Of a stretch of DNA of 64,000 nt, positions 22,473-32,205 are shown in pieces. A program made the position numbers and the translations under genes. The stretch lies in contig CM057835.1 in the NCBI GenBank assembly GCA_030068075.1, positions 19,741,957 through 19,805,956 on the forward strand, in the 5' to 3' direction. The notes beneath the pieces are model-generated. The model saw only the letters and a list, made by a program, of their open reading frames with translations. It ran no database searches and was not told the origin of the DNA. Position 1 is the first letter of the stretch. Each line of letters starts with the position of its first letter. This DNA comes from Paguma larvata (taxonomy: Eukaryota; Chordata; Mammalia; Carnivora; Viverridae).

Positions 22473-23794
22473 AAGATGTTATAGATATCACCATAAATAG
22501 GAATTAAAAATTTTCTTATAGTTCTAGTCCAACTTTAACCTTAACGTTAGAATAAAAATCAACCTTTTTTTTTTTTTTTTTTTTGCCAAGTGGCTAAAAT
22601 CTCCCTATTGGCAAGATAATCATGCTCAAAATCTAAAATAAAAATTCTTAGGAAAAAAGGCACAATTACTTAGAACCATGAATTAAACCGAAGTTGTAGA
22701 TTTCACAGTCTGCAGTTGCAGTGACCTCTTTTATGTACTGTGAAAAACCAGCACACACTCTTTCAGGACCTTTCCTGTGTCACTAAGTTCTTTGACATGT
22801 AAGCTCAAGTAAAGGGGCAAGAGGTTGATCAGCTCTGATACATAGTCAGGGGATAAAACAGAGGCCCTTACTGAAAAATAGCTCCTTTCCAGATGACACC
22901 ATTGGGAGATACCATTGAGTGACTGAACTCTTGAATGCAAATTCCCATGTGAAGCTTATTCCTTTTGCTTAGTTTCCATTTGCTGTAAATTCTAAGAGGG
23001 AAAAAAACTAATTGGGACAGGATTTTAATTTTTTTTTTTGAATAATGACGATGCTAAAGGTCAGAACTGGAAAAGAAGTAACTGTGGACAGCCCCCAGAG
23101 TAGTAAGAATCATCTAAGAGTCAGGGTGGGAGGCCAGAAGAAAAAAATATGTTGTGCTTTCTGTGGTTTTTCCTTCCTAATTCTGTTTTAAGGATAAGAA
23201 AGAGAGCCTGAGGTAAAATTATCAGATTTCAAAAGGCATAGTTGTAAGCTCAGGGCTCTTAAAAAATCAGCCAAACCACCACATTTTAACATGACGAAGA
23301 ATCAGCAATGGTGCATACAAATACTGAACTATTTGGAGAGTTCAAAAGTCTCTCTCAATCGGCATTTCTTCCACTGAACCCAGGAAGAGATATACCAAAC
23401 ATACAGATGTGTACAACTGGTTCCAGATGCTCGAAGTTGGCCTCTTCATGAATTCTAGCATAGTGACCTCTGGGTGACAACTGGGGGCCATTTAGATTGA
23501 GAAGATTTTAGTCCAGCATTGCTTGAATGGAATCTGTCACTGGAACTTTAGACCAATTAAGCTGATTTTTAAAGAATCAATGTGAGTAGATTATATGGCA
23601 CAAGTAAGAAAACTTAGCTTAGGCATGTAGATATAGAGGTGAAGCCAGGATTAGTTATGGACCTGATTCTCATCAACTCACTAGGGAGTGACAAGTTTTT
23701 AGCAATTTTTTAGCCAGTTGATATTTTCTTCTGGCATCTCACACTGATCTCTATAAACTTTATCTTTTATTATATCACCTGAAGTCTGATTCCA
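22473..23794. other. Unique sequence, no gene seen
   Basis: Contains a T run of about 20 at 22565-22584 and a shorter one near 23029. A 69-codon minus-strand frame (22731-22940) is unremarkable. Confidence 0.5.
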
Positions 23795-24041
23795 CTACTG
23801 CTATTTCTTTTTTTTTTTTTTAACATTTATTTAGTTTTGAGAGACAGAGAGACAAAGCATGAGCAAGAGAAGGGCAGAGAGAGAGGGAGACACAGAATCC
23901 AAAGCAGGCTCCAGGCTCTGAGCCATCAGCACGGAGCCCTATGCGGGGCTCAAACTCACAGACCGTAAGATCATGACCGGAGCTGAAGTCGGTCGCTTAA
24001 CCGACTGAGCCACCCAGGCGGCCCCGCTACTGCTATTTCTT
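23795..24041 (-). mobile_element. Carnivore SINE, reverse, with perfect 15-bp target duplication
   Basis: The body is 23810-24026. CTACTGCTATTTCTT is identical at 23795-23809 and 24027-24041. Intact head (GAGCCACCCAGGCGGCCCC) and tail. Confidence 0.97.
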
Positions 24042-24078
24042 AGATTTCACCTTCTTTTTATCCTATCTCTGCTTTCAT

Positions 24079-24112
24079 ATGTGTGCACGTGTGTGTGTAT
24101 GTGTGTGTGTGA
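24079..24112. repeat. (TG)n microsatellite
   Basis: Interrupted TG repeat with GTGCACGTG and GTATGTG variants. Confidence 0.88.
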
Positions 24113-24239
24113 AGGCAAGTCAGTTTCTGTCTGCTAAGCAAGAGATAATAAGCTTTTTCTCTGAACAGGAAGCAATGTGATCCTCGCCGTTTCTTCCTAC
24201 CAACGAGTGACTTAGAAGTACCTATATGGTAGTCAGGTG

Positions 24240-24680
24240 AATGTCTGTTGCTTTTGTTTCCTCAGAGCTCCCTCCCCTTCTGAAAATAACGACCCTGCAG
24301 TTATTCTTGGAGAATCACTCTTTGCCCACTTTTAGACCACACACCTCTTGTGGGAAGAGAACCTTCCCCAGAATCGGGAATGGGCACAAGACCCAGTGCC
24401 AAAGGATCATAGGAAATGAGAGACAGTTCCAGAATAATTTTGTGTTAGTAAGTGATAAACCTGAAACGGCTGGCAACCACTTTGCCCCCACAAGCCAGGA
24501 AACTGCCCATCAATAGAGCCAACCTGGAAGAACTGAGCCAAGATATGGAGAGACTGAGTAATTCCTATTGACAATTTCAGATGGTGAATCCATCCTCTTT
24601 GTAACTCACTCTGCTCCCAAACCTTTCAGGACTCTTGCTTTTGTGAGAAATGCTAGACTATTAAAGCAATATTCCGATGC
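24240..24680 (+). mobile_element. Old dispersed repeat, family not assigned
   Basis: ATCATAGGAAATGAGAGACAG, AAGAACTGAGCCAAGATATGGAGAGACTGAG and GATGGTGAATCC follow the order of a mammalian repeat of the type TGATTGGTTCAGG...GAGATGGAGAGAG...CAATAAATTC. A second, better piece of the same type lies at 26460-26850. The 91-codon frame at 24241-24516 is inside it. Confidence 0.4.
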
Positions 24681-25099
24681 TGTCTAAAGAAGGCAACTCT
24701 CGTTTTCACTTCCACATTGTACAATTAAAGAGAAGATTTTTTTCTGGGGTGTTCTAACACAGGACTAGAGAACTTTAACTCTTTTCTGCTCACTCTTCTT
24801 ATATTAAGAACTTATTTTACACACCTCCTACTCCCTCTTCAATATTGGGGCCAAATTCTTGGACTTCACTGCTCAACATATTCACTGTATCTTGAAATAT
24901 TAAATTGCCATGGACATGATAAATTAAGCAAAGTAAATAAACTAGAGCCAATTTCTAATTAATCAATGTATAGGAGCACAACGGAATTGTATTAATCTCT
25001 GTTGATACAGAGAGATGTGCTTAAATATTGTTATTCAGTATTCAAACACCTTGTAATAAATCATAAGACCACTTTGTGATAGCTGAACAACTTCATTTA
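24681..25099. other. Unique AT-rich sequence, no gene seen
   Basis: No recognised repeat or frame. Confidence 0.5.
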
Positions 25100-25390
25100 A
25101 TTTAATTTACTTATGAACACACTTCCTCCACTTGTAGTTGTCAAACTTTACTTGGTTTGTGAGCATAATTCATTCAGAAACATGCTCATAATCCAAAGCA
25201 TTTGTATATCAAAGATAATTTCAAGAACCATTGGCTCAGTTGTGATCACGTGACGTTTGGCATCACATACTAGTAGTATTGCAAGACTTCGCTTGTTTAT
25301 CAAGTGAAAATTTATTACAAACATTTGCTCGTCGTGTGAAATGCTTGCAGAACAAGAGACTCACAATCTAAGGTTTTACCGGACTTCATT
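25100..25390 (-). mobile_element. Tigger-like (TcMar) DNA transposon remnant
   Basis: In reverse: GTTGTCAAACTTTACTTGG, TTGGCTCAGTTGTGATCACGTGACGTTTGGCATCAC, GTATTGCAAGACTTCGCTTGTTTATCAAG, CATTTGCTCGTCGTGTGAAATGCTTGCAG and CACAATCTAAGGTTTTAC. These follow a Tigger-type non-autonomous element as I remember it. The transposase region is absent. The E-box CACGTG at 25247 belongs to this repeat. Confidence 0.55.
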
Positions 25391-25607
25391 TCTAGATAAA
25401 TAGACTTCAAGAATGTTAAAAAAATTAATCGAAATATTCAGTTTTAAATCTCTCAAACTTTTATTACATTACTTTTTTAAATGGCATTGGCCTATAGAAT
25501 AATTTAAAGACTATTCTCACATGCTTTCACGGCATATGTTACAGATGCAATATATGTATCTAGATGTGTGTCTAGATGTTTTTTAATCAAGTATTTAAAG
25601 ACGTTAT

Positions 25608-25839
25608 CTAATATAAGCAGATATTTTTTTTAGTTTCTATTTATTTATTTTGAGAGAGAACACATGAGTTGGGGAGGGACAGAGAGAGAGAGAGAAAGAG
25701 AATTCCACACTGGCTCCTCACTGTCAGCTCAGAACCTGACACAGAGCTCAATCCCATGAACCATGAGATCACAACCTGGGCCGAAATCAAGAGTTGGATG
25801 TTCAGCCAACTGAGCCACTTAGGCACCCCTAATATAACC
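25608..25839 (-). mobile_element. Carnivore SINE, reverse, with 9-bp target duplication
   Basis: The body is about 25617-25828. CTAATATAA occurs at 25608-25616 and 25829-25837. It carries the CTCACTGTCAGCTCAGAACC variant and a GAGCCACTTAGGCACCCC head. Confidence 0.93.
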
Positions 25840-26310
25840 TGGTATTTCAATGGTGTTTCACATGGGACATTCTTCAGATAGATATATCATACTGCTGACT
25901 TGCATATGAAACCAAGTAACGTGTTAGAGCATTACCGGGGATTCAGGCAGAAATGAAGGTTGGGTCCTGGCTGCTCTCCGTAGACTTCAATTCTCACTAA
26001 ACTTAGATTTATACACAGAGAGACAAGTGATAACAGGTCTGGGGAGGCAGGAAATGTTGTCAAAGGCGTGTCGCTGTTGATACTATTTTTTTTTCAAGAA
26101 CTTTGAACTGGATGGAGTAATTCTGAAAGTTGGTTGGAGTAAGTCCTTTCCTTGAGGGAAGGAATTTTGTCTTCTTTTTGTAAAGTAGAGAGAAAAGATC
26201 AGGATGGATGAACTATTTTGCAGAAGACAAAAAGGATGAAAAAGTGGAGGAAGAAGTGAAAAATATAAAGGGAGAAGAGAAAGTAGAGAAGAGAAAGAAG
26301 AGGCAGATGA
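25840..26310. other. Unique sequence, no gene seen
   Basis: Purine-rich from about 26220 to 26310 (GAAGAAGTGAAA, GGAGAAGAGAAAG), running into a CA repeat. Frames on both strands come from this low-complexity tract. Confidence 0.5.
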
Positions 26311-26312
26311 AT

Positions 26313-26336
26313 CACACACACACACACACACACACA
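26313..26336. repeat. (CA)12 microsatellite
   Basis: Uninterrupted CA repeat next to a purine-rich tract. Confidence 0.97.
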
Positions 26337-26459
26337 TGGAAAGAGAATGTGTTTCTGGAAAACATCAGTCCATTTGGCATAAGTTATACCCCTTATGGAT
26401 AACTGATCCAGTACTCTGGTTTCTGGGAACTGGCCCTCTGCCTTCTTTCTCTCTCATAT

Positions 26460-26850
26460 TTTCATGGGCAAGCATACTTGGATAATGTGACTCTGCCTTT
26501 GGTCACAACTGATTGGTTCAGGGCCAGGCACAAGATCGAGATGGACCAATGGGCTGCTGCCCAAGAGTATGGATAATTCAGACAGCGTAAACAGAGCCTG
26601 GCCGTTCTTTTGAGAAGTAGAGATATAGGCTTGGAATGTGTTGTTGGCACCCATTTTCCATCCTGGAGACCTGAAGTGGGAGAATTTGGTTTCAAGAGAA
26701 AAGGAAGAAGAATGCCCAGGTCCAGAGGGAAGCAAGGCGATGAGAGATGGAGAGAGCAGGCCTACTTGCTTCCAGGACGTTTTTGTAGTCCAGCTCCCTT
26801 GATTTCCATTAGACACCCTTGTATCCTCACAATAAATTACCTTTCCCTCA
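26460..26850 (+). mobile_element. Old LTR-like dispersed repeat with AATAAA
   Basis: GGTCACAACTGATTGGTTCAGGGCCAGGCACAAGATCG, GACCAATGGGCTG, GAGAGATGGAGAGAG, CAGCTCCCTTGATTTCCATTAGACACCC and TATCCTCACAATAAATTACC follow the order of an old mammalian LTR-type repeat. The family is uncertain. Frames of up to 120 codons on both strands lie on it and are not genes. Confidence 0.45.
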
Positions 26851-27659
26851 CCGCGAGCTACAGTTAGTTACAACTATATGTAATCAGAAATTTTAATCTA
26901 AGAGCCTGCTGTAACAACTAAAGATCTAAAAGTACAATAATCACTGTGTGTATATGCGCATATATAGATATGTAAGTATCTATTTATGTATCTCCACCAG
27001 CTCCACAATTAACATTTTAAAGCTGAAAGCAAAATATTTACTAATTCAGCCACTCCATTCAAAATACTTTTTAAACATGGATATCAGAGTTGCAAAATCA
27101 CAGTAGGGGAGGTGATAAAACACATTCTTGAAACTCTGAAAGAATTGTGATAATGACAATCATCAGCTTGGTGTGCTCCCAAAAGCAGTTTAAAATGCTA
27201 CCCTAAGAAACCCATAATGACCCCATCATTGTGTCAGCTGCACATTTAGTTCTGGTTTCCATACAGGATCCTGAGACCTTATATTTATCTCAACGATGGA
27301 ACCACGTTACGTACTGCATGGCACGGTTCCAGTTTTCAAAAATATGCTTCCCCAGCTAGTATTTATTGATTTGTTACCATGGTTTTCTGAAGTTGCATGA
27401 GAGTCAACATCACGACTCTTCAGAAAATGGGGCATGTATTAAAGGTCTATAATTTACCATCGAATTTAAAGAATCATTGGAGATTTAATAATAATTTTGA
27501 AAATTAAGTTGGAATTTATATGACCGTCAATGACAAATATGCATCAGAAGAGCCATGAAGTTATGCCTTAGTGTTGTTTTATACAAGAGAAATAGGAAGG
27601 GACAAGGGTAGGAAGAGAAGTTTCTTAGCGTATTTAGAATGTACTAAATTGCTGTTCCA
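26851..27659. other. Unique AT-rich sequence, no gene seen
   Basis: Includes the 14-bp palindrome TATATGCGCATATA at 26951-26964 within a TA-rich tract. Confidence 0.5.
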
Positions 27660-27888
27660 AAAAGCATCTTGTTGGGGCACCTGGGTGGCTCAGTTGGTTA
27701 GGCGGCCGGCTTCGGCTCAGGTCATGATCTCACGGTCTGTGAGTTCGAGCCCCGCGTCGGGCTCTGTGCTGACAGCTCAGAGCCTGGAGCCTGCTTCAGA
27801 TTCTGTGTCTCCCTCTCTCTCTGCCCTTCCCCTGCTCACGCTCTGTCTCTATGTCTCTCAAAAATAAATAAACGTTGAAAAGCATCTT
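27660..27888 (+). mobile_element. Young, near-consensus cat-type SINE with 11-bp target duplication
   Basis: The body is about 27671-27877. It has an intact A-box region, GTGAGTTCGAGCCCCGCG with CpGs retained, GTGCTGACAGCTCAGAGCC, and a tail with CAAAAATAAATAAACG. AAAAGCATCTT flanks at 27660-27670 and 27878-27888. Retained CpGs and few mismatches make it one of the youngest insertions here. Confidence 0.97.
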
Positions 27889-29494
27889 CTCATGTCTCTT
27901 AGCAAGGAGATTGAAGAAAGGTTATACATGCTGTTGCTTGTGAGTCTGTACCTTTAGACACAATTTGTATTTGTTCTATCAGTATGGAAAATGAGTGAAA
28001 AAATGTTAATGCACAAATGGATTTTTTATTTCTTTTATTTTTGATTTAGTGTGTGTAAGGGCTGAAGATCTATGTTCGTTATAGTGAAGATGTTTTAATG
28101 TCTATGATTTTTCTAAAAAGGATGTTGAAGAAAGATGATGAAAGACTTTTAAAAAATAAGAAACCAATGAACATCCAATTCCGATGCATCAAGAAATGGG
28201 CAAATAGTGAGGATTTTGAGCAGGGGCAGTTGGGGTTCAGACTAAGTAGCCATTTTGGAGAAAGGTGATGGATATGGCTTTCAGGGTGTTTGGTTCTAGG
28301 TGGTGGCAGGATGCCCAGGTGCAAACTCTAGAAGCACCTGGAAAAAAACAATGGCGATGATGGCATTTGTGAGGTAGTTAGAAACAGAGCATACGACTTA
28401 TTGGCCAGAGGGAAACGGCCATGCCTTCCAACATTGGGCAGAAAGGTTTTGAGGCAAAAACTACACATAAGTTTATGATTCTGGAAAGTTGTAAATTGTC
28501 ATAGCAAATTGGAGGGAGAGGGACCTCGCTTGTACATTGACTTCTGTGGTAAGTTGATGCTTTTTAAAAGTTTTCCTTGTCTGACATAGTCTTGTTATTT
28601 TATTTTATTTTATTTGCCAGACTCCATAGTGGAAGTGAGAGCTAGGCTGAGAGCAACAGAGAAGAGAGGAGAGGGAGGAGGAGGGAACAAATGTCACTCT
28701 ATTAGAGCCAAAGAAGTACATTAAAACCAAATAGTCCGTTCTTAATTACGTTTATGAGGAATCTTGTTTTTTTTTATTATATCATGAAGGAAATAAGGAA
28801 ATACAGTTTGCAATTTAAATCAATCTTTAAGGAGGCAAAAGGGAAAATTAAGACAAATAGCAAACAGGCTAAAGGTAATACTTCATGTTAAATACAGTCA
28901 CCCTAAAGAACTACAGCTAAGAACACAAATAATATATATATACTTCTTGTACACAGACTACCTTGGTGTATCTTTTCTCTAATTACTTAAACAATAGGTA
29001 AGCTATCTCCATGCTGCTTACTAGATTTCTCCTACAGCCTTCCAGTTTTTATTTGAAGACTTTCCACTGACTTTTAAGTGTAGCTAAAGCAGCACGATCA
29101 GACTGTGCAGGCACGCTGGGTGCGGAAATACTGCCCTCATTTCTCACTTTGTAGAAAACAGTTTTCACAGTAATGCGTTTCTGTAACATTTTCTCATTCA
29201 CTGCCAGCCCCCATCCCCATCCCCAGCTGATCTGCGAGTATTCTGAACACGATCTCTCCTCTTTCTCCTGATTCACCATCTATCATTCTTGACTCCTTTA
29301 TATCTGTGGGCCAAAGCTCAAATTCCTCAATGCTGTAGCAACTCCTTCACTGTAAAAAAGTTATTGTAAATGTATTTCTCTCACTTCTTCTAAAATGTAT
29401 GAAAAAAAGACCTCCCCCAAACACTTCTCCCTCCTAAATAAAGAATGCTTGTAAACACCCTATTTATATATATAAATCTATGTCAGGGTGATCA
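27889..29494. other. Unique sequence, no gene seen
   Basis: Contains a TTTTA pentamer repeat at 28594-28614, a purine-rich patch at 28650-28690, and CCCCCATCCCCATCCCC at about 29209. The 76- and 81-codon minus-strand frames show nothing recognisable. Confidence 0.5.
28594..28614. repeat. (TTTTA)n repeat
   Basis: Four units of TTTTA/TATTT. Confidence 0.85.
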
Positions 29495-29880
29495 GTTTCA
29501 TTCGTTCATCAAATATGCCTTATGTGGAGTGCCTGGGTGGCTTGGTCAGTTGAGCATCCGACTTGATTTTGGCTCAGGCCGTGATCTCATGATTCATGAG
29601 ATAGAGCCCCACATTGAGGTCTATGCTGACAGCTTGGAGACTGCATGGCATTCTCTCTCTCCCTCTCTCTCTCTCTTTCTCTGTCTCTCTCTCTCTGCCT
29701 CTCCCCTGCTTGTGCTCTCTCTCCCCAAATAAATAAACTTAAAAATATATATGCCTTTTGTGACTAATTGGGAGCTGGAGTTATTCTAGGCACTGTGGAC
29801 ACAGATGAATAAGACTCCAGAGCTTTCACAGTCCCAGAGACAGGCACATAATCAACGATCCCAGAACAATATTCAAGACA
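29495..29880 (-). mobile_element. L2 3' end, reverse, interrupted by a SINE
   Basis: TTCATTCGTTCATCAAATATGCCTTATGTG reads as the reversed L2 tail (CATTCAACAAATATTTATTG). After the SINE at 29527-29748 it continues GGAGTTATTCTAGGCACTGTGGACACAGATGAATAAGAC, then CCAGAGACAGGCACATAATC. Diverged but collinear. Confidence 0.6.
29513..29762 (+). mobile_element. Carnivore SINE with 14-bp target duplication
   Basis: The body is 29527-29748. ATATGCCTTATGTG (29513-29526) and ATATGCCTTTTGTG (29749-29762) differ at one base. The head is mutated (GAGTGCCTGGGTGGCTTGG), the CT tract is long, and the target lies in a reverse L2. Confidence 0.95.
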
Positions 29881-30736
29881 TCTACATAGAAACCTGCACA
29901 GAGCATCATAGCAACACTCACTAGAATCTATCCTCCAGGAGTGTAAGGAAGTCATCTGTTTTGCTCATTGCAGGTCTTACAGTCTCCCGAAAGGAACGAT
30001 GACACCTCCCTTCTGAATTGTCCTTCCTGTGATTCACTCGACTGCAGGAGACAGAGGTTTTGGGAAACGAAGGGATGGAAAGCAGCCATTTGAACTTTAA
30101 CAACTCCAATTGCCTAAAAATTTCAGGGCCCAGTAATACTCACAGAGGACACAGGCTGCCCCTGCTCTCTGAAGGTGAGGGACCCAGTTTTATGAATGGT
30201 CCATGTCTTGGAGAAGGGCTGGTTCACTTGCTCTCTGGGGAGAAATGCAAAGGTGTGGGGGGAGTAGTGGGTGAGGGGCTCTGCCTGTAGCCAGGAATGG
30301 CCTGTCTGAGAAGGAAACCATTCCAAGATGGAGGGGCTTCCTAACCTTCTTTCCTCAGAGCTGAGGTTATGAGCAACTTTCTTTCCTCACTGGAAACACT
30401 GAAGAGGCATTTTCTGTCTATTTTTAATGCTCCAGTCAGGCAATTTCAATTTGCAAACTGAAAAGAGATTTGCAAATACTACCTGCTCTGTCTTGGTGCC
30501 ACATACAGCCTATTTTCTGCTGGAGGGGCGCCCGAATCTTGGAGTAACTTCCTTAAGAGCTATGATCACGGTGTATTAACTCCGCTATTGTTTCCAAAAG
30601 AAGCCATCTGTGGAAATACTGGAAGGTCATGGCATTTTCCTACAGTTGCCTTATTGCATCACCATGCTCCTCAGTCTTTGGCACTCTGCAGGTATGTGAT
30701 GATGAGGAACGACACTGCTCGTATGGGGGTTCATCC
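29881..30736. other. Unique, somewhat GC-richer sequence, no gene seen
   Basis: Overlapping frames of 60-95 codons on both strands from 29920 to 30916 are uninterpretable. No splice pattern or domain supports an exon. Confidence 0.45.
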
Positions 30737-30757
30737 GGGGTGGGGGAGGGGGTTGGG
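30737..30757 (+). other. G-quadruplex motif
   Basis: Four G runs, GGGG-T-GGGGG-A-GGGGG-TT-GGG, with 1-2 base loops. This fits the strict G4 pattern and should be very stable as single strand. It precedes a reverse L2 fragment. Confidence 0.85.
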
Positions 30758-30769
30758 AACACTAGGAAC

Positions 30770-31010
30770 TGGCTGGGTCACAAAGAGGAGGGGCAGTATG
30801 GGCCTTCAGGAAGGAGACAGCATGAGCAAAGGCAGAGTGGAGGCAGCACGGCTGACATGAAGCGGCTTCATCAGGGCGAGGTAGGAGACGAAGACGAAGA
30901 AATAGACGAGGGCTAGACTTCAGAGGGCACCTTGTCAGATTCGATTCACCAGGACAGTTATTCCAGGGCCAGACCCCACGTGGCCCACATATATTAGTGG
31001 CATCCCAAAG
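30770..31010 (-). mobile_element. Probable L2 fragment, reverse
   Basis: CAGGAAGGAGACAGCATGAGCAAAGGCAGAGTGGAGGC resembles the reversed L2 segment GGGAACAGCAAGTGCAAAGGCCCTGAGG. The 90- to 105-codon frames on this stretch are therefore not trusted. Confidence 0.45.
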
Positions 31011-31544
31011 GCCAGGATACAAAACTTGGCAGTTGAAGGAGACGGGAAGAGCTTCTGGATGCCGAAAGGACCACACCATTGCCTGGGGCAGCAGCTTGTC
31101 GGAGACAAATCCCTAGATACTCTGTCCTTGGCAGTGTGACGCCAGAATGACAAACGTTAGGCCAAGAAATTCAGCCTGTTCTCTGGAAGAGTTATGGAGG
31201 GAATATCGTTAGCTTGGCATCAATTCCAGACTCCAGGAAAAGGTCTAAAGTGCATCTGCTATGTTCCATTGTTTAGCTAATGGGAGCTCGAGAATTTGCC
31301 AGACGTTGTTTCTGGGCTTTACGTGATTTCATAGCTGCATTCTGTTGACACAGTGATCACGGCCTCCTCTAGGCCAGGGCCATATGAGAGGGGAACGACA
31401 GACACATTCCTGGGTTAAGACTGGGTGAAAAGCTGAACGGCCTGCTCAAGGTCAGGCCTTTGGAAGAAGCAGTGGGAGGGGCAAAGGCCAAGGTCCTCCC
31501 AGGATGCAAGAGCAGCGACTGACAGCCCAAAAAGGCATAGAGGC
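31011..31544. other. Unique sequence, no gene seen
   Basis: No recognised repeat or frame of note. Confidence 0.45.
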
Positions 31545-31790
31545 TCTTTTGTGTTTATTTCTTCAACCACTGGGCAGATATTTGGATGTGCCTAGTGTCT
31601 CTGAGGCACAGCTCTAGGCTCTGGGGGCGCCGTGAACAAAACGCAAGGAGCCGCTGATGGAGGGAGGGGAGACTGACAACAGGCAAATGAATATAATACT
31701 GTCAGACGGAAGTAGGTAGAATTTAAAAAATAATAGAGCGGGCTAGGGGGATAAAGAATGACAGCAAAAGACACTATTTTAGAGTCATGA
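31545..31790 (-). mobile_element. L2 3' end, reverse
   Basis: GGATGTGCCTAGTGTCTCTGAGGCACAGCTCTAGGCTCTGGGG, GTGAACAAAACGCAAGGAGCC and GGAGACTGACAACAGGCAAATGAATA match the reversed L2 tail in order. Confidence 0.75.
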
Positions 31791-32035
31791 GCAATTACTG
31801 AACAACATTTTTCTGTTGTAAATTAGAACGGAATAGTCTCGAACTCTCTAGGCTGTACCAAGAATTAAATGCAATGTAGTTATAAAAGACTCTGGAATAT
31901 AGCAAGTAGCCAATAATAAATAGCTTACGTTATGACGGAGGGTAAGACCATTATAGAAATTAAGTTCTCTTAGAATTCAGAATGCTGTCATCCTGACTGT
32001 GTTCAATTTTGGTTGCATTCCTCAAAATCCATATA

Positions 32036-32205
32036 GGCTTTGCCACTTACTTTATCTCCCCAGGTCTCTGTTTTCTCGTCTGTAAAATGGAATAATAAAA
32101 GTCCCTTCCTTGTTAAGTTGTTGGAAGGGTTAATGAGACAATACATACAAAGGACTTAGCTCTGAGCCAGTCACATAAAATAGATGTTCAGTATAAGCCA
32201 TCTAT
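32036..32205 (+). mobile_element. MIR ancient SINE
   Basis: GCTTTGCCACTTACTTTATC, TCTCTGTTTTCTCGTCTGTAAAATGGAATAATAA, TTGTTGGAAGGGTTAATGAGACAATACATAC and TAGCTCTGAGCCAGTCACATAAAATAG follow the MIR core and 3' part. Confidence 0.88.

Noticed and set aside
22565..22584. Poly-T run as a reverse SINE or retrocopy tail
   Set aside because: The sequence beyond it has no SINE body and no matching flanks were found.
25247..25252. CACGTG E-box as a regulatory site
   Set aside because: It belongs to the Tigger-like repeat consensus, so its presence is explained by the transposon.
26454..26867. Overlapping frames on both strands (up to 120 codons)
   Set aside because: All lie on an old LTR-like repeat. 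Open frames on both strands at once point to composition rather than coding.
30588..31153. Cluster of 72-105 codon frames as a GC-rich exon
   Set aside because: Frames overlap on both strands in a GC-richer patch that partly matches reverse L2. No consistent splice sites or domain.
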